Source: Jaapia argillacea MUCL 33604
Lineage: Eukaryota; Basidiomycota; Agaricomycetes; Jaapiales; Jaapiaceae
Reading direction: 5' to 3'
DNA length: 64,000 nucleotides
Assembly (NCBI GenBank): GCA_000697665.1
Contig: KL197720.1
Location: 355,083-419,082 of the forward strand
Position 1 is the first letter of the stretch, and every line of letters begins with the position of its first letter. Below are positions 35,621-46,527 of this stretch, one piece after another. The position numbers and the translations under genes were made by a program. The notes under the pieces are model-generated. The model was not told the origin of the DNA. It was given only the letters and a program-made list of their open reading frames with translations, and searched no databases.

Positions 35621-36603
35621 GTAGATATGTGGCCCGAAACCGAGAGATTGGGACGACGAGAAGTCAGGAATGGGCACATAATTATTGGACTTTACTCGAC
35701 AGGAGATCTGAGGCTGACCTTCACGCGGAATCGGGATATCATGCGGAACGGATCCCAGACGGTGACACTAGGTGACTGTAGTCCATCGGTTGAAGGTCTT
35801 AGCGAGTCGCGAATGTGCCAGATATTCGAACGTGCAGGTTGACGATGACCGTCCGGGGTGAGAGCTGGGTTTAGGGTAGATATCGTGGTGTCTTGAAGGG
35901 AGCTTCCGGCGGCGGAGTATACACCTCGGAGGGGTGTGGGGTTCCAACGGATACGAATATCGATTTGGTGTAGTTACGCCGCAGAAGAGGGTCGATGTTA
36001 CAGTATGAGGCAGGGAAGGTTGAATGGCTTCGGGCTCTCCAGGGTGTAGGCGAACGGCGGCAGGAGGTGGATGGTCTAATGCAGGCCTTTCCGTCGAAAG
36101 CTGTCAGCCCTTGCTTATCCTTCTCCTCTTGGCCCTCATCTCGGGTCTAGGAGCAGGGGGCCTTCCGAGCAAGGTCGCCGAACCCTGGCGCATGTGGTCC
36201 GGATCGCGGTTTGTGGAGATGGGAGAGGCAGTGAGACCAGCGAACGTGGCATCCAAGCTGGTAGATTAGTGCAGTTAGACGGAGATTGTACAGAATATCG
36301 AACAACGGCACTTGGTGTCGCAGGTAAAATTTTGCAGGATGGTGAAAATATGTGAGATGAACCAGGTTCGTGCTCGCGTTGTACGACAGAATTCCAGAGT
36401 AGCGCGGAAAAGAAAAGAAAACAGCAGAGCCCGACAGGCTATGCTGCGGGCTGTAGGCAGGCGTCGTCGCAGTACGATGAAAAGAGCATCGTGCCATGCC
36501 TGCCCCTCGGTTAAAGACGGCTTGCCTCGTGCCTCGCCACAAGCAGCAATAATAGTACTGCAATGCCTGACTCGGCGGCTTATTCTGCCTCGCCCTCACC
36601 CTT
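35621..36603. other. Intergenic upstream of the kinase fusion gene
   Basis: No supported gene. A plus-strand frame at 36024-36269 has a hydrophobic run but no other support. This DNA should hold the promoter of the fusion gene starting at 36604. Confidence 0.45.
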
Positions 36604-39600
36604 ATGCCTGCTCAAATCGACTCTGCGTCTTGGGGTACCGAAATAGGGGATCCGTCTCTCAGGTTCCCGAGTCCTGTCTACCCAGTGAGTTTGTGGCCCT
36701 GATGCTTTCCTCCACCATTTGACCCCTGGACGAAAGTCTCTGTCTCGTAAGCTTCTGGTCAAACTGGTTTCTTTGCATCCGACACATGAGGACAGTGATG
36801 TCGCCAGGTGAGTTTCAAATCTTGTTCAAATGGCTGCCCTAGCCTCCTGACCATGTCTCTCATACCAGGATCACTCACGGACTAGTCAGGTGGCTTTCTC
36901 GCCTGGCAAGCATTAAGAAGGATGGACTTGGCCTACTTTGTGCGAGTGAGGAGTTTCGGATATATTGCTGTGAAGTATGTGTTTTCTCCCCAGCTGTTTT
37001 CTATCCTCACACCTCTACCAGTCTCTCTCAGTGTTTGGTTTCCATGAACCTTCTCTTCAACACATTTTGATAAGGGATCAAAGTCCCATCGCGGAACTCC
37101 TTCAGAGAGTTCTGATGTCTGTCACACTCGTGGAGGATGTCCTGAATCTCGACGACGATCATGCGGCGAAATTCTTAATCATCCTGCAGCGGGTATGGCC
37201 TCTGAAAATATGACTTCAGTGTGTATTTTACCCTCCCCGCGCTCCTCAGGCACTGGATAACACTTCGGGCTCACCTGGGTCCCCCTTCAACGAGCGCTCC
37301 CGTCAAACCGCATATCGAACTATCATCCGCCTCTCGCAGAGGTGTCAGAAGCTTCCGCCATCACTTTTCATTGAAGGCACCTCTTTGACGTCTGGTTTAA
37401 TAATTGGGGGAGGTTTCGCTGATATATACGAAGGCCGATACCGTGGTCAAACTGTCGCAATAAAACGCATGAGGATGCTCCATGGAGGTGCAGCTGAGAT
37501 AGTACGGGTACGAAATGTAAGTCTCGGATACTACCCAGGTGCCGTCGTTATCACCGTTTTGCTGCTCACACTACGGTCGAAAGGTGCTCTTCCGGGAAGC
37601 TCTAGTCTGGCAACGCTTGAAGGATCCCTGTATTCTCCCATTCATTGGCATCGATGCGGACCTCTTCGCTGGCCAATTTTGTCTGATATCCCCATGGATG
37701 CCCAACGGCTGTATCTTGACCTACCCTGAGAAGAATAGACCGCTAACTATTGACATAGAATCCCTGGTTGGTTCTGAACATTCACAGCTAGGCAGTTTAC
37801 TTATCCTATCGCAGCTGACTGGCATTGGTCACGGCCTCGTGTATCTTCACTCGGAGAATGTGATCCATGGTGATCTACGTGGGGTGGGTCTTTGCTCTCG
37901 CCTTATCCACAAGAAACTCACCAGTATCCCAGGCCAACGTATTCATGGATAACCACGGCTGTCCTTTACTCGCTGATTTTGGCTTGGCGTACTATGCGGA
38001 TGCCACCAGAACTTCAACGACCTCCGGTTCTGTCAGATGGATGGCACCTGAACTTCTCCTACCCGACAAGTTTGGTCTGAACTTCCAGAGAACATATGCA
38101 ACTGACGTTTACGCTTTCGGCTGTGTTTGCTTAGAGGTAAGATCGACACCTCCGTGGACACCACTGACGGACCTCAGTTAACCTAGTGTGCTTCAGGTCT
38201 ACACAAGGAGGCACCCGTTTCCAGAAATCAAGACTGACCCCGAGTTAATCATAAAGATCAACAATTCGAGCCTGCGACCAACTAGACCATCAGTCGGGGA
38301 ATGTCAGGGAGTTGAGATTGCGGACGAGTGGTGGGCCCTCATCCTCTCGTGTCTCAAGGAGGATAGTAGCGAAAGACCTCACGAAATTCAATTGAGAGGC
38401 TTTTTCAGCACGCAAAAGTATAAGCGGCGCTTTTCCGCGGTCACTTCCAGAGGTGTTTTAGAGACAGATCATTCTAAAGACATCCAGGATCCCCCCCTTG
38501 CACACGCAAGCTCTCAGGAGTATCATATCACTCCTGGCGAAGGACTAACCCTTGGCGATGAATGGCTCAATGCCCGTAGATCGGAATCACTATCCCCTTC
38601 AGTCTACTACAGTGCCATTGGCAGCCGCGCCGCAGAACAGGAAGCCAATATCCTCCGTCTCACGGAGGACAGCGATACCTTCTCGGTACCCAGCCCGCTG
38701 TCCTCGTGCTCCGATGACTCGATCCATGGCAGCGTTCACACACTTTCATATGTCCGCGACCAAGAACCCGAATACACCGTGCGCGCTAATTCTGGCTGCT
38801 TTACGTGCAGAATCAGACGTAAGGTTAGTTGATATCAATTGATCGCCTCGACCAGTTGCTCACCGCTACGTCTCGTGTGGCACGCATAGAAATGCGACGA
38901 ACAGATCGACGATCAAGGTTGTTGTGGAACATGCGTCCGCCTGAGGCTTCAATGCCTTGGCTTCGGTGCTAAACTTCCAGATTATCTGAAGGTACGCATT
39001 GCCTCAGCTTTGCATCGACTCTCGTTGACATGACCACTCTCAGGATGGGAAGCAGGTAGCAACCTACCGTGATAAGATCAAGACTTTCTTGGCATCAAAT
39101 GGTATGATCAGGGGTCATGCAAACAGCGGCAGCCGCGTCGCTGAACAGGAAGCCAATATCCTCCGTCTCACGGAGGATAGCGATACCTCCTCGGCACCCA
39201 GCCCTACCCCATCGCTCTCCTCGTGCTCCGACGACGCGAGGCATGGCAGCGTTCACACACTTTCGCATGTCCGTGACCAAGAGCCCCAATACACCTTGGA
39301 GTCTGTTGAGGACGAGCCGGAGTATGGGTATCCTGGTTGGTGTTATGTATTTTCGTCCGCTTTAGAATTGATAGTAACCATTACGCGGCAGGATTTAAAC
39401 CTCATGCCCAACAGCTATACAAGACCCCCTCACAATTCCATGGCATCTTGAATGATTACCCTATGTCTTTCCCGTCCTCTAGTTTACCTCTTTCCCCTGC
39501 TGCTTGTAAGAACGGTTACTTTTATTGAGTGTATTTGTATGTACAGTACTCAACGGCCTTTTTGTTTGTAGGGCCTAATCCATCTACCGTACCTCCCTCC

Positions 39601-40941
39601 CAACCGCCGACCAACGCAAGTTCCTTCGGATCTTCATATTATATCTCACCGAACGATGTCGACGACGACGCATACAATTCGGTGCCAAACGATGAATACA
39701 TTCACATCGAGACCGTTAGTTGGTTTCCTCGGGTACCCGCGGGCGACGAATACGTGGTTCACTATCTCAACCACCTCCTGCCCAGACAGTTTCTCCTCGC
39801 CGATCACGGAACGATACACTACATAATGTATGACATGTTGCACCGTACGCCCTCGGCTCGCTCAGCGGTGATTCTGCTTGCATTCCTGTACCAGGAACGG
39901 CTACGCGACTTTAAATTTAACGGTCATGGGGGGTATCCCGACGATACGGAAATTTTTACCAGTCTCGTCGTCAATGTCCAAAATGCTCTGGCATCCAGCT
40001 CTCAACAACGATCCGAGGGCGATGCTATGGCCGGTCTCATTGTCGTATCATGCTGCTTGTTCACCGGAGGGAGGGGTCGTTGGCAGGAATTTCTAGGCGT
40101 TGCCCGTCAGTGGGTTGGCAACCTCCTAGAGAACAGTGGACATCGGATCCCTCGAGCTGTCGTAGCCGATTGCACGGAGAGCACGCTCTTTGTCGTCAAA
40201 ACAACGTTATGGTTCGACGTCCTCGCATCCATCACCGAGCTTCAACCCCCCGCCCTCATGAACACCTTCCGAGACTTGTTTGACCCCCAGGGAGCCTATG
40301 TCGAGGATCCCTATCCTGTCTTCCCCGGATTGTCCATGTTGACACCGATGGGCTGCGAGAATCTCGTGGTTTTGGGATTGGCAGAGACTTCAAATCTTGC
40401 ATGGTGGAAGGAAAACGAGATAAATCATCGGCGTCTCAGCATGTTTGAACTTTACGACCGGGCGAAGGACATCGAACTCCGTTATCTTGGCCCTCCTCAG
40501 CCTTCCCCCCCATCGTATGGAACTCCGGATGAAGACCTTCGCCATCGCGTATCGGACATATTTCGTGCCTCGGCGCGTGTCTTACTCTTCTCTATTCTGC
40601 ACTACGATTCGCCACACAGCCAGGAAGTCAAGTTGGCGGTCGAAGAGACCGTGTCATGCTTGAAACTCGTACCTCACGACGAACCCAAAATGATCAACCG
40701 CGCGCTGCCATGCGTCGCGTTCAGTATCTGCGTCGCCGGTTGTCTCACCGATGACCCATCTCACCAGCGATACTTCCTCGACCGTCTGCGCGGTTTCAAA
40801 GACTCGGCGATTGGAAATACCCGTAGCGTTCGGGACGTATTGGAGACGGTGTGGAAGCGAAGGCGCGAGAGTGGTGAACGCGTGGCATGGCGTGAAGTCA
40901 TGCATGAAATGGGTCCTGAAAAGCTGTTGCTCCTTGTATGA
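36604..40941 (+). CDS. Protein kinase fused to a Zn2Cys6 transcription factor (TF3)
   Basis: Twelve exons (36604-36684, 36737-36807, 36869-36974, 37022-37192, 37250-37516, 37584-37883, 37933-38136, 38197-38823, 38890-38991, 39044-39335, 39392-39505, 39572-40941) close in frame: 1,234 residues. The kinase domain is ~190-450: Gly loop IGGGFADIYEG, Lys215 in VAIKRM, catalytic HGDLRGAN (Asp329, Asn334), DFG at 347, SGSVRWMAPELL, DVYAFGC. It looks active and TKL-type. Exon 8 runs from the kinase C-lobe with no stop through a Ser-rich linker into CFTCRIRRK. The spliced cluster keeps all six cysteines (~600-632), followed by the complete TF1-like regulatory region. The linker (38620-38778) repeats the segment after the cluster (39128-39295). 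A signalling kinase tethered to DNA is the implied function; no such family is known to me. Confidence 0.85.
38620..38778 (+). repeat. Linker copy 1 (before the zinc cluster) of an internal duplication
   Basis: It encodes GSRAAEQEANILRLTEDSDT to RDQEPEYT and matches 39128-39295, which encodes the same segment after the zinc cluster. In TF1 the segment occurs once (about 15670-15839). Its downstream edge joins zinc-cluster DNA at ACCGTGCGCGCTAA. Confidence 0.88.
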
Positions 40942-41040
40942 TTTAGGATTCCCAGTATCAACCTTTTTTTCGCATTCCCGTACCACCACCTCCTCACGTG
41001 TACTATAATCATTCACACCATTCTGTTCTGCTCGTTTCTG
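38790..41040 (+). repeat. TF1-like duplicated segment (zinc cluster to 3' flank)
   Basis: This aligns with about 15333-17650 across exons, introns and the 3' flank (CACGTGTACTAT and ATTCACACCATTCTGTTCTG in both). Intron positions and lengths are nearly the same, so the copy was made at DNA level, not through RNA. The TF1 N-terminal tail and first-exon start were not carried over. Confidence 0.92.
39128..39295 (+). repeat. Linker copy 2 (after the zinc cluster) of an internal duplication
   Basis: This is the copy in the position found in TF1. It is slightly longer than copy 1, retaining TPSLSSCSDD where copy 1 is shortened. Confidence 0.85.
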
Positions 41041-41361
41041 ATTCATTTACACCCATACGGTAGGCAGATTTGAGCCTGTATTCGTGATCTGCAAGAAGTG
41101 GCAGTCATCCATGCTAGACGACGTGAGGTCATCAAATCTGTCATCTAAGCAGTCGACGAGTTTAAGCCCAACACACGCCGTCCTCCAAGTCCCATGCCTC
41201 GAGAGTCTGATCGAGTCGAGGTGCCTCTGTGAGGGTGGGGCATATCTCACTCCGGATCGTCCGTCAAGGCTGCATGTCACTCGAATTCACGTTTACCCTG
41301 GCAAATCACCGAACACAAATGACACCTCGTTCTCGGACCTGAATGACCGTCTACAGCTGTA

Positions 41362-41741
41362 CTGTATCGTCACGACCAAAGCGGCGGTCACATGTCACAA
41401 ATGCTCGGCCGACGCCGGATTTTGGCTCGTGTCCACTGTCACAACCGCCCCCGCCGCTTGTGACAGTTATTCCAAAAATGGAAATAACCTAAACTTTTCG
41501 TCCCTGCGGGGCTCTGGGGGCAGAAAACGGCCTGAAAAGTCCAATAAACCTCAAAACGCCGTTGTGTCGTTGGAGACTCTTCTGTAGCGCGCCTGCGGCG
41601 CTACTTTTGGTCATGTCGGACCCACATCCCGGCCGCTTTTGACCCCTCTGTCCGGTGTCACAGACCTCCCCGCCGCTCATCCCCAAAGCGGCGGGCCTGT
41701 CCGGTGTCACAACCCCCGCCGGATTGGTCGTGACGATACAG
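41362..41741. mobile_element. 380-bp MITE, Tc1/mariner-like, TA target duplication
   Basis: The ends are CTGTATCGTCACGACCAA and, inverted, CTGTATCGTCACGACCAA; similarity goes on into CGGCGG. TA flanks each side (41360-41361, 41742-41743). The interior is GC-rich with repeated GGTGTCACA blocks and no coding capacity. The other copy of the duplicated spacer has the empty site CAGTTGTATCGCCAA at about 31304-31318, with a single TA. So the element moved in after the duplication, or was lost precisely from copy A, which is less likely. Confidence 0.92.
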
Positions 41742-41937
41742 TATCGCCAATGGGCTTGGGCTGCGCGCCAAGAATGCCACCTGATAGGTCATGTTTCCCA
41801 TGGGTACTCTGGTTCCTGCTCATGGATATTGTTCCAGACATGCTCAGCCCTACAACACTTCATTATGAATAGTGAGTGTATCGTTTGCCGTAGTTCTCTT
41901 GCAGCCTGTAAGATAGTGGAGACTAGGAGCCAGCGAA

Positions 41938-43526
41938 TCAAATTATTGGTAAGTCTAATTGAAGACCTGCAGCAATGTGTCGACTCAGGCGAGACCTGAG
42001 GTATTCACAACACTCCGCGCTGACGGCCTCGGACGTGATAGCGACGTGTGTGAGAGAGGTAGAAGGCTGCAAGGTGTCGGGCTCCTCAAACTCCGAAGGT
42101 GGAAGCGAACAGCGTGAAGCTATAATGTCCGCAAAAGAATCTTCCAAGATCGAAAAGTCGGAAGATCCACTGAGGCAGAAGGTATTAATGGATAACTTCC
42201 GCAATATCGGGAGGAGGAGGATGCCTTCACAGGGTGTATGTGGACCCCAGAGGGCGTGGGATAGCTCCTCTCCTAGAGTCCAAGCGTCGTCTTCATAGTA
42301 GAGATCGATATGGAGGCTGGTAAGGGAGGGGAGAAGTCGGAGTAAACTGATGATATCATTGAAAGGTACAAGCCAAAGATCCAGGGCAAGGCTCTCGAGG
42401 GTGCAGTGGGATTGGTTTAAACAAGTCTCGATGGCACGGAGTGCGAAGGGGCACTTTTCATCTTCTGGGAAATATGGTGGCCCATAACTGAAATCGACCA
42501 GCTTCGGGGCGACAAGTTGCTCAAGAAGGAGATAATCACGGTAACTCCAATCTAAGAGCAGGAAACGGAGTTCTGGGAGTACGATCGGTTTGTTGTTAAT
42601 GGTTGGAATTGTAAGAGAATTGTCGGTAGCGTCGATGTAGAGCCAGCAGTGCGTAAGCTCAGCACATTGGCGAAGAATTTCGATACATGAAGTGAACGAT
42701 AATTGAGCTTGAGTATTCGCTACCACATCTCCGAGGCGAAGATGAGTCAGATGCGACCAGGGGAAAAATAAGGTGGAAGGGTGCCAACACCCAGCCAAAG
42801 TCACCTCCCGTAGACTAGGAGCGAGGAAGGCTTTGATGTCGGAGAGGGTCGTTTTGGGAGAGATGTCCTCCCGGGAATATGAAGGGATGGCGAATGATTC
42901 CAGCATAGGGGAGTGATTGGCGATAGCTCGAATAAAGGGGGCGATATCGTCCAATGTGGGGTTCGAAAGTTTCACGTGTCTGAAGCGATGGGCGTGGGGT
43001 AGAAATAGATCGAGGAGAGATGCCATTGCGCACTTGCTGAAGTCGATATGAAGTGATAGAGGAGCTCCGGCAGAGCGTGTAAGGAGGATCTGCACGTGTG
43101 CTCTAATGAGAGCTAATCGCTCACTGCTTGGAAAATTCGGTGTCAAATATATTCTCGACCAGAGCCTGGGTGCCCCCAAGGTAACATTCCGCCAATGCCT
43201 GCAAACCGCGTAGAGCAAAAAGGGCTGCGGAGAGCCCTCGTCGTCTAAACAATTCAGGAAGACTTCGGTCAAAAGTTCTGGGGGAAGGCGATGGATTGGC
43301 GGGATGGTTGGATCGGTGTGCATTGCATCGCAGTGGGAGGCAGTTTGTTCAACGCACAGAGTTTGCATTTGCTTCTTCAAATCAGAGACCTCGGCGTCGC
43401 AGGCGGACTCATCCGTGCTACCACTGCCAATGACCTCGACATGGAGTAATGATTCTCCGCCTATAAAGCCCCGTCAGTGTTGGTCAGGAGGAGCACATCC
43501 CACCACTCACGGGCTCGGAAAGCCAT
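41938..43526 (-). CDS. F-box protein B (paralogue of F-box A)
   Basis: Two exons: 16-nt first exon 43511-43526 (MAFRA) and 41938-43460, again 512 residues. The F-box (IHRLPPELLTEVFLNCLDDE ... CRHWRNVTLGAPRLWSRI) and leucine-rich remainder follow the A copy nearly residue for residue. Clear differences occur in the middle (for example DVVANTQAQLSF against DTEEDNQAQLSL) and in the N-terminal linker, which is two residues different in layout but not in total length. Both copies are intact, which suggests selection on both since duplication. It probably acts as a substrate adaptor of an SCF ubiquitin ligase; the substrate is unknown. Confidence 0.88.
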
Positions 43527-43774
43527 TCCCTGTTGCGAGTAGACAATCGAAGGAGAAAAGGGGCTCTTTTTCATTATCATATCTTTGCTTTTACGTAACT
43601 CCCGCGATCGCGTGACCGTCGCGTCGCAAAGTCGAACCGTGGACAAACCGCGAGCAGCCAATCAGAGGCTGAGTAGGCACCTGACACCGTCGCACTGAAC
43701 TGTTGCAGGAACTCAGCTCGAACTTGCATTGTCTTTCCCAACTCACTTTCTCTTCGCTCACGACTCTAACGACA

Positions 43775-45904
43775 ATGTTCAAAGGAATTCTTCCCTCCAA
43801 AAGAATATCTTCATCCGACTTTACCATCGTCTCTCCCCAAGATCCCCCAACTGGCAAGGAAAATCACCCTGCTCACGAATCCCAAAAGAGTTCCAATGCT
43901 ACCAGTACTAAGCGCCAGAGAAACCAACCCCGCGCAGGGAAGGACCAGCCGATGGAAGTCATCGGTACCAACCAGGCGTTTGACAAACTTCTCGTGAGTG
44001 GCCGTTGAGGATTGTTGGTACAGCTCAGGCTCAGTGGTGTTGATTTGGTAGGATGATCTCCAAATCCCATCGACTTTACGGCCAAAACTCGCCACCATGG
44101 AATCCTCCGTCAAAGCTGCGATGTTGAAATCCTCACAGACACTGGCTATCAAGCCGCCCGGATCACCTCCCACTCTCCGAAGAACCCGTAGCGACGAGTC
44201 TATCGAATCACCACGCCCGCCGAAGTTCTACTTGGGTCAAGAACACCCTCGCGCACCGACTCCGTCTGGTCGAACTCGTACTCCTGATATCGGTTTAGTC
44301 CACGGCACATCACCGCTGTCCAGCACTTCTGGTTCTTCCGGGGCACATACTCGGGGACGATCCATGGACAAACCTCGTGGCCAAGCACCGCCGCAAACGA
44401 GTAGCGACTTTGGCACGACAAAGTCGAAGAAGGAGAAGGGCACTCTGAAGAACCTTGGTCCGGGCGTCTTTTGTGGTATGCTCCAGAGTACTTCCAGCTC
44501 TGAGTTAGATGTGGAGTTCGTCAAGAAGCTGAGACTCTGTCTTCGTAATGAACCGGCTGGGTATGTCCACCGTCTTCTATACACTTGTGCATTCCCGAAC
44601 CGTCTGCTCTTTCCTAGGTGGTCTCAGGATTTCCTGAGAGAGGGTGGTTATACAGCCCTTCTCCAGCGACTGAACGAAATCTTGGAGATCGAGTGGAGGT
44701 AAGTCACGTCCCTAGCCAGCCAAACCACCAGAGATCTTATGAATGTTTCTCTCCTCCGTTTCCAGGGAGGAACAACACGACGACCAATTACTTCACGAAT
44801 TATTACGCTGCTTCAAAGCACTCTCAACTTCCTCAATAGGCTGCTTCGCTCTCCGGAGCTCATGCCCAACACCCTTCGCTCAACTCGTTTCCCTTTTATA
44901 TTCCGACAAGAAACCAGGAGACGTAGCAACGCGGCAACTCATCGTCGAGTTGCTCCTCATTCTCTTCGAATTATACCCTCCATCCTCTCTTCCCAATACC
45001 ACCAACCAAACCCTAGGCGCCAGACGCTACGAACCATGGGAAACTACCACCTCCCTACCTTCAACCCTCATAACCCTTCCTGCCCCACATAGCACCCTCT
45101 ACTCCCTCCTCCGCGCTCTCCTCCTAACACCCGCTCCTCCCCCATCCGAATGCCCCTCTAACCCCATCTCACCTCACGCATTCATCGAATCCTTACACTT
45201 ACCAAGGATATACAAGACGTATTTGCAAGAGCTCAGTGACGTTTGTAGAGATTATTTTTGGGTGTTTTGTCATTCCAGTAATGGGGTTTGGAGTTTGGCG
45301 GATACGGATGAAGGGAGGGTTGAGAGACCTAGAGCTCCTGGGGGTATGACCGGTGGTGTAGAGTTTGAGGCTATGGGTTATATGGTGATTTTTGGTTTCT
45401 CTTGGTTTCTAGTAGACGTTTAGGCTGAATGGTGTTTGGATTGATAGACTATGCACTTCAAGCTGATCAATGCATTGGGCAAAGCAGCAGCAGATCTAAA
45501 TCTATCCAAGGACCAAGAACTCTCTGCCCATCGATTCCATACCGACCTATTCCTCTCCGGCTTTGAACGCGTAATCTTGGCAAGTTGTCTCATCTCTTGA
45601 CGTCGGATCTCCGCTCACCATCGTCTCCTTGGAGTAGATTGCACGAAAAGCCTCAACGGCTTATTACCCAACGTTGCACCTCGAGATCGCTCGATACATC
45701 TCCCTTGCTGGACAAGCGGGGTACGAGCTTCCATGGAGTATATCAAGGATGATCGGGCCTCCTCCTGCAGCCATGTGTAAACCTGGTCGTTCCCCAAAGA
45801 CGCCTGCGCAAGTCCAAACCCCGAGGAGTTCACCTACGAAGAAGGGAGTAGCGAAACCGGTGTTACCGTCGCCGATGAAAGTGGAGCCTATTAAGATGAT
45901 GTGA
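43775..45904 (+). CDS. Formin-type GBD/FH3 domain protein lacking FH2
   Basis: Six exons (43775-43993, 44052-44560, 44618-44698, 44766-45384, 45448-45579, 45638-45904) give 608 residues. A Ser/Pro/Arg-rich N-terminus (TLRRTRSDESIESP) precedes an armadillo-like GBD/FH3 region from ~residue 195 to ~520. Recognisable blocks are LDVEFVKKLRLCLRNEPAGW, EGGYTALLQRLNEILEIEWR, LLHELLRCFKALSTSSIGC and QLIVELLLILFELYP. The tail (PRSSPTKKGVAKPVLPSPMK) is basic. There is no FH1 or FH2 domain, so it does not polymerise actin itself. Rho-GTPase binding at sites of polarised growth is inferred from the family. Intron 5 (45580-45637) is GC-AG with donor GCAAGT. A broken copy of its 5' end lies at 33799-34050. 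Confidence 0.85.
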
Positions 45905-46527
45905 GGCGGTTGGTTGGGTGTTGGTGATAGGATACGGTAGACGCTTGCTGGCGTTGTGTGCTCTTGGTTTCTTCTTTCATGATTTTTTTTGCATTTGTTT
46001 CTTTTGCTATGCCCATACTATGACCTTTCCTCTCTTGTTCATCCTCCATTATCAAGGGTCTGAGTATATTAGGCTCAGACTTTTGTAGCGCTACCCCTCT
46101 CCCCCACCATGACCATCTTTCCTCGTAATGAATACCCTCCAAAGAGAATCTTTCAAAGCGGAATGCACCGTTGGTTTAGATGACATCATCCTCCCACCAA
46201 CTGGGACCAGTCATTATTGTTCACGCTCAGACTCAAGCCACCATGCAAGTTGGAGTTGAGCGATGGGCGGCATTCGCAAGTCTCGTTCCCGTGAAGTCCT
46301 ACGATTACCTCATGCGTTCGTTGATCATTCTGAAGCTTGAAGGCTTACCAACTTTGTACAGAATCGTAGTGGAGTAGCATGGACAAGTCAAAACGAGTGT
46401 CTATTTCTGGGGTAGATACCAGACAGATTATGTGCATGTATGCAAAGCGATACCAAAAATCCCACTCTATGTCACCCAAGCCATCTCCCGAGATGCCCTG
46501 CTCCAAACACGAATGTCCACTTGCCCT
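45905..46527. other. Intergenic between convergent genes
   Basis: Contains the 3' flanks of the GBD/FH3 gene and the P450 gene. Frames at 46180-46377 and 46432-46623 are short and featureless; no gene is called. Confidence 0.55.

Larger units (their letters stand above)
34677..41040. other. About 6.4 kb segment separating the duplicated ABCG tail from its spacer
   Basis: In copy A the ABCG tail is followed closely by the spacer at 30848. In copy B the tail stops matching at ~34676 and the spacer resumes at ~41041. Everything between (the eroded membrane gene, the kinase/Zn2Cys6 fusion and a TF1-like 3' flank) has no counterpart in copy A. The right edge is where the TF1-like flank meets the spacer at GTTTCTGATTCATT. 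Insertion is the simplest reading. Confidence 0.7.
41041..43530. repeat. Segmental duplication, copy B (spacer + F-box B)
   Basis: Copy B matches 30848-33100 and is interrupted by the MITE at 41362-41741. Its order runs on into the intact GBD/FH3 gene, whereas copy A runs into the truncated one. Confidence 0.9.

Noticed and set aside
36024-36269. 81-codon plus-strand frame with a hydrophobic Leu run
   Set aside because: Could be a small membrane peptide, but there is no supporting start context, homology or intron; kept only as a remark.
36604-40941. Reading the region as two genes, a kinase then a TF1-like factor
   Set aside because: There is no stop codon between the kinase and the zinc cluster, and no start codon or promoter-like space corresponding to TF1's first exon, which is missing here.
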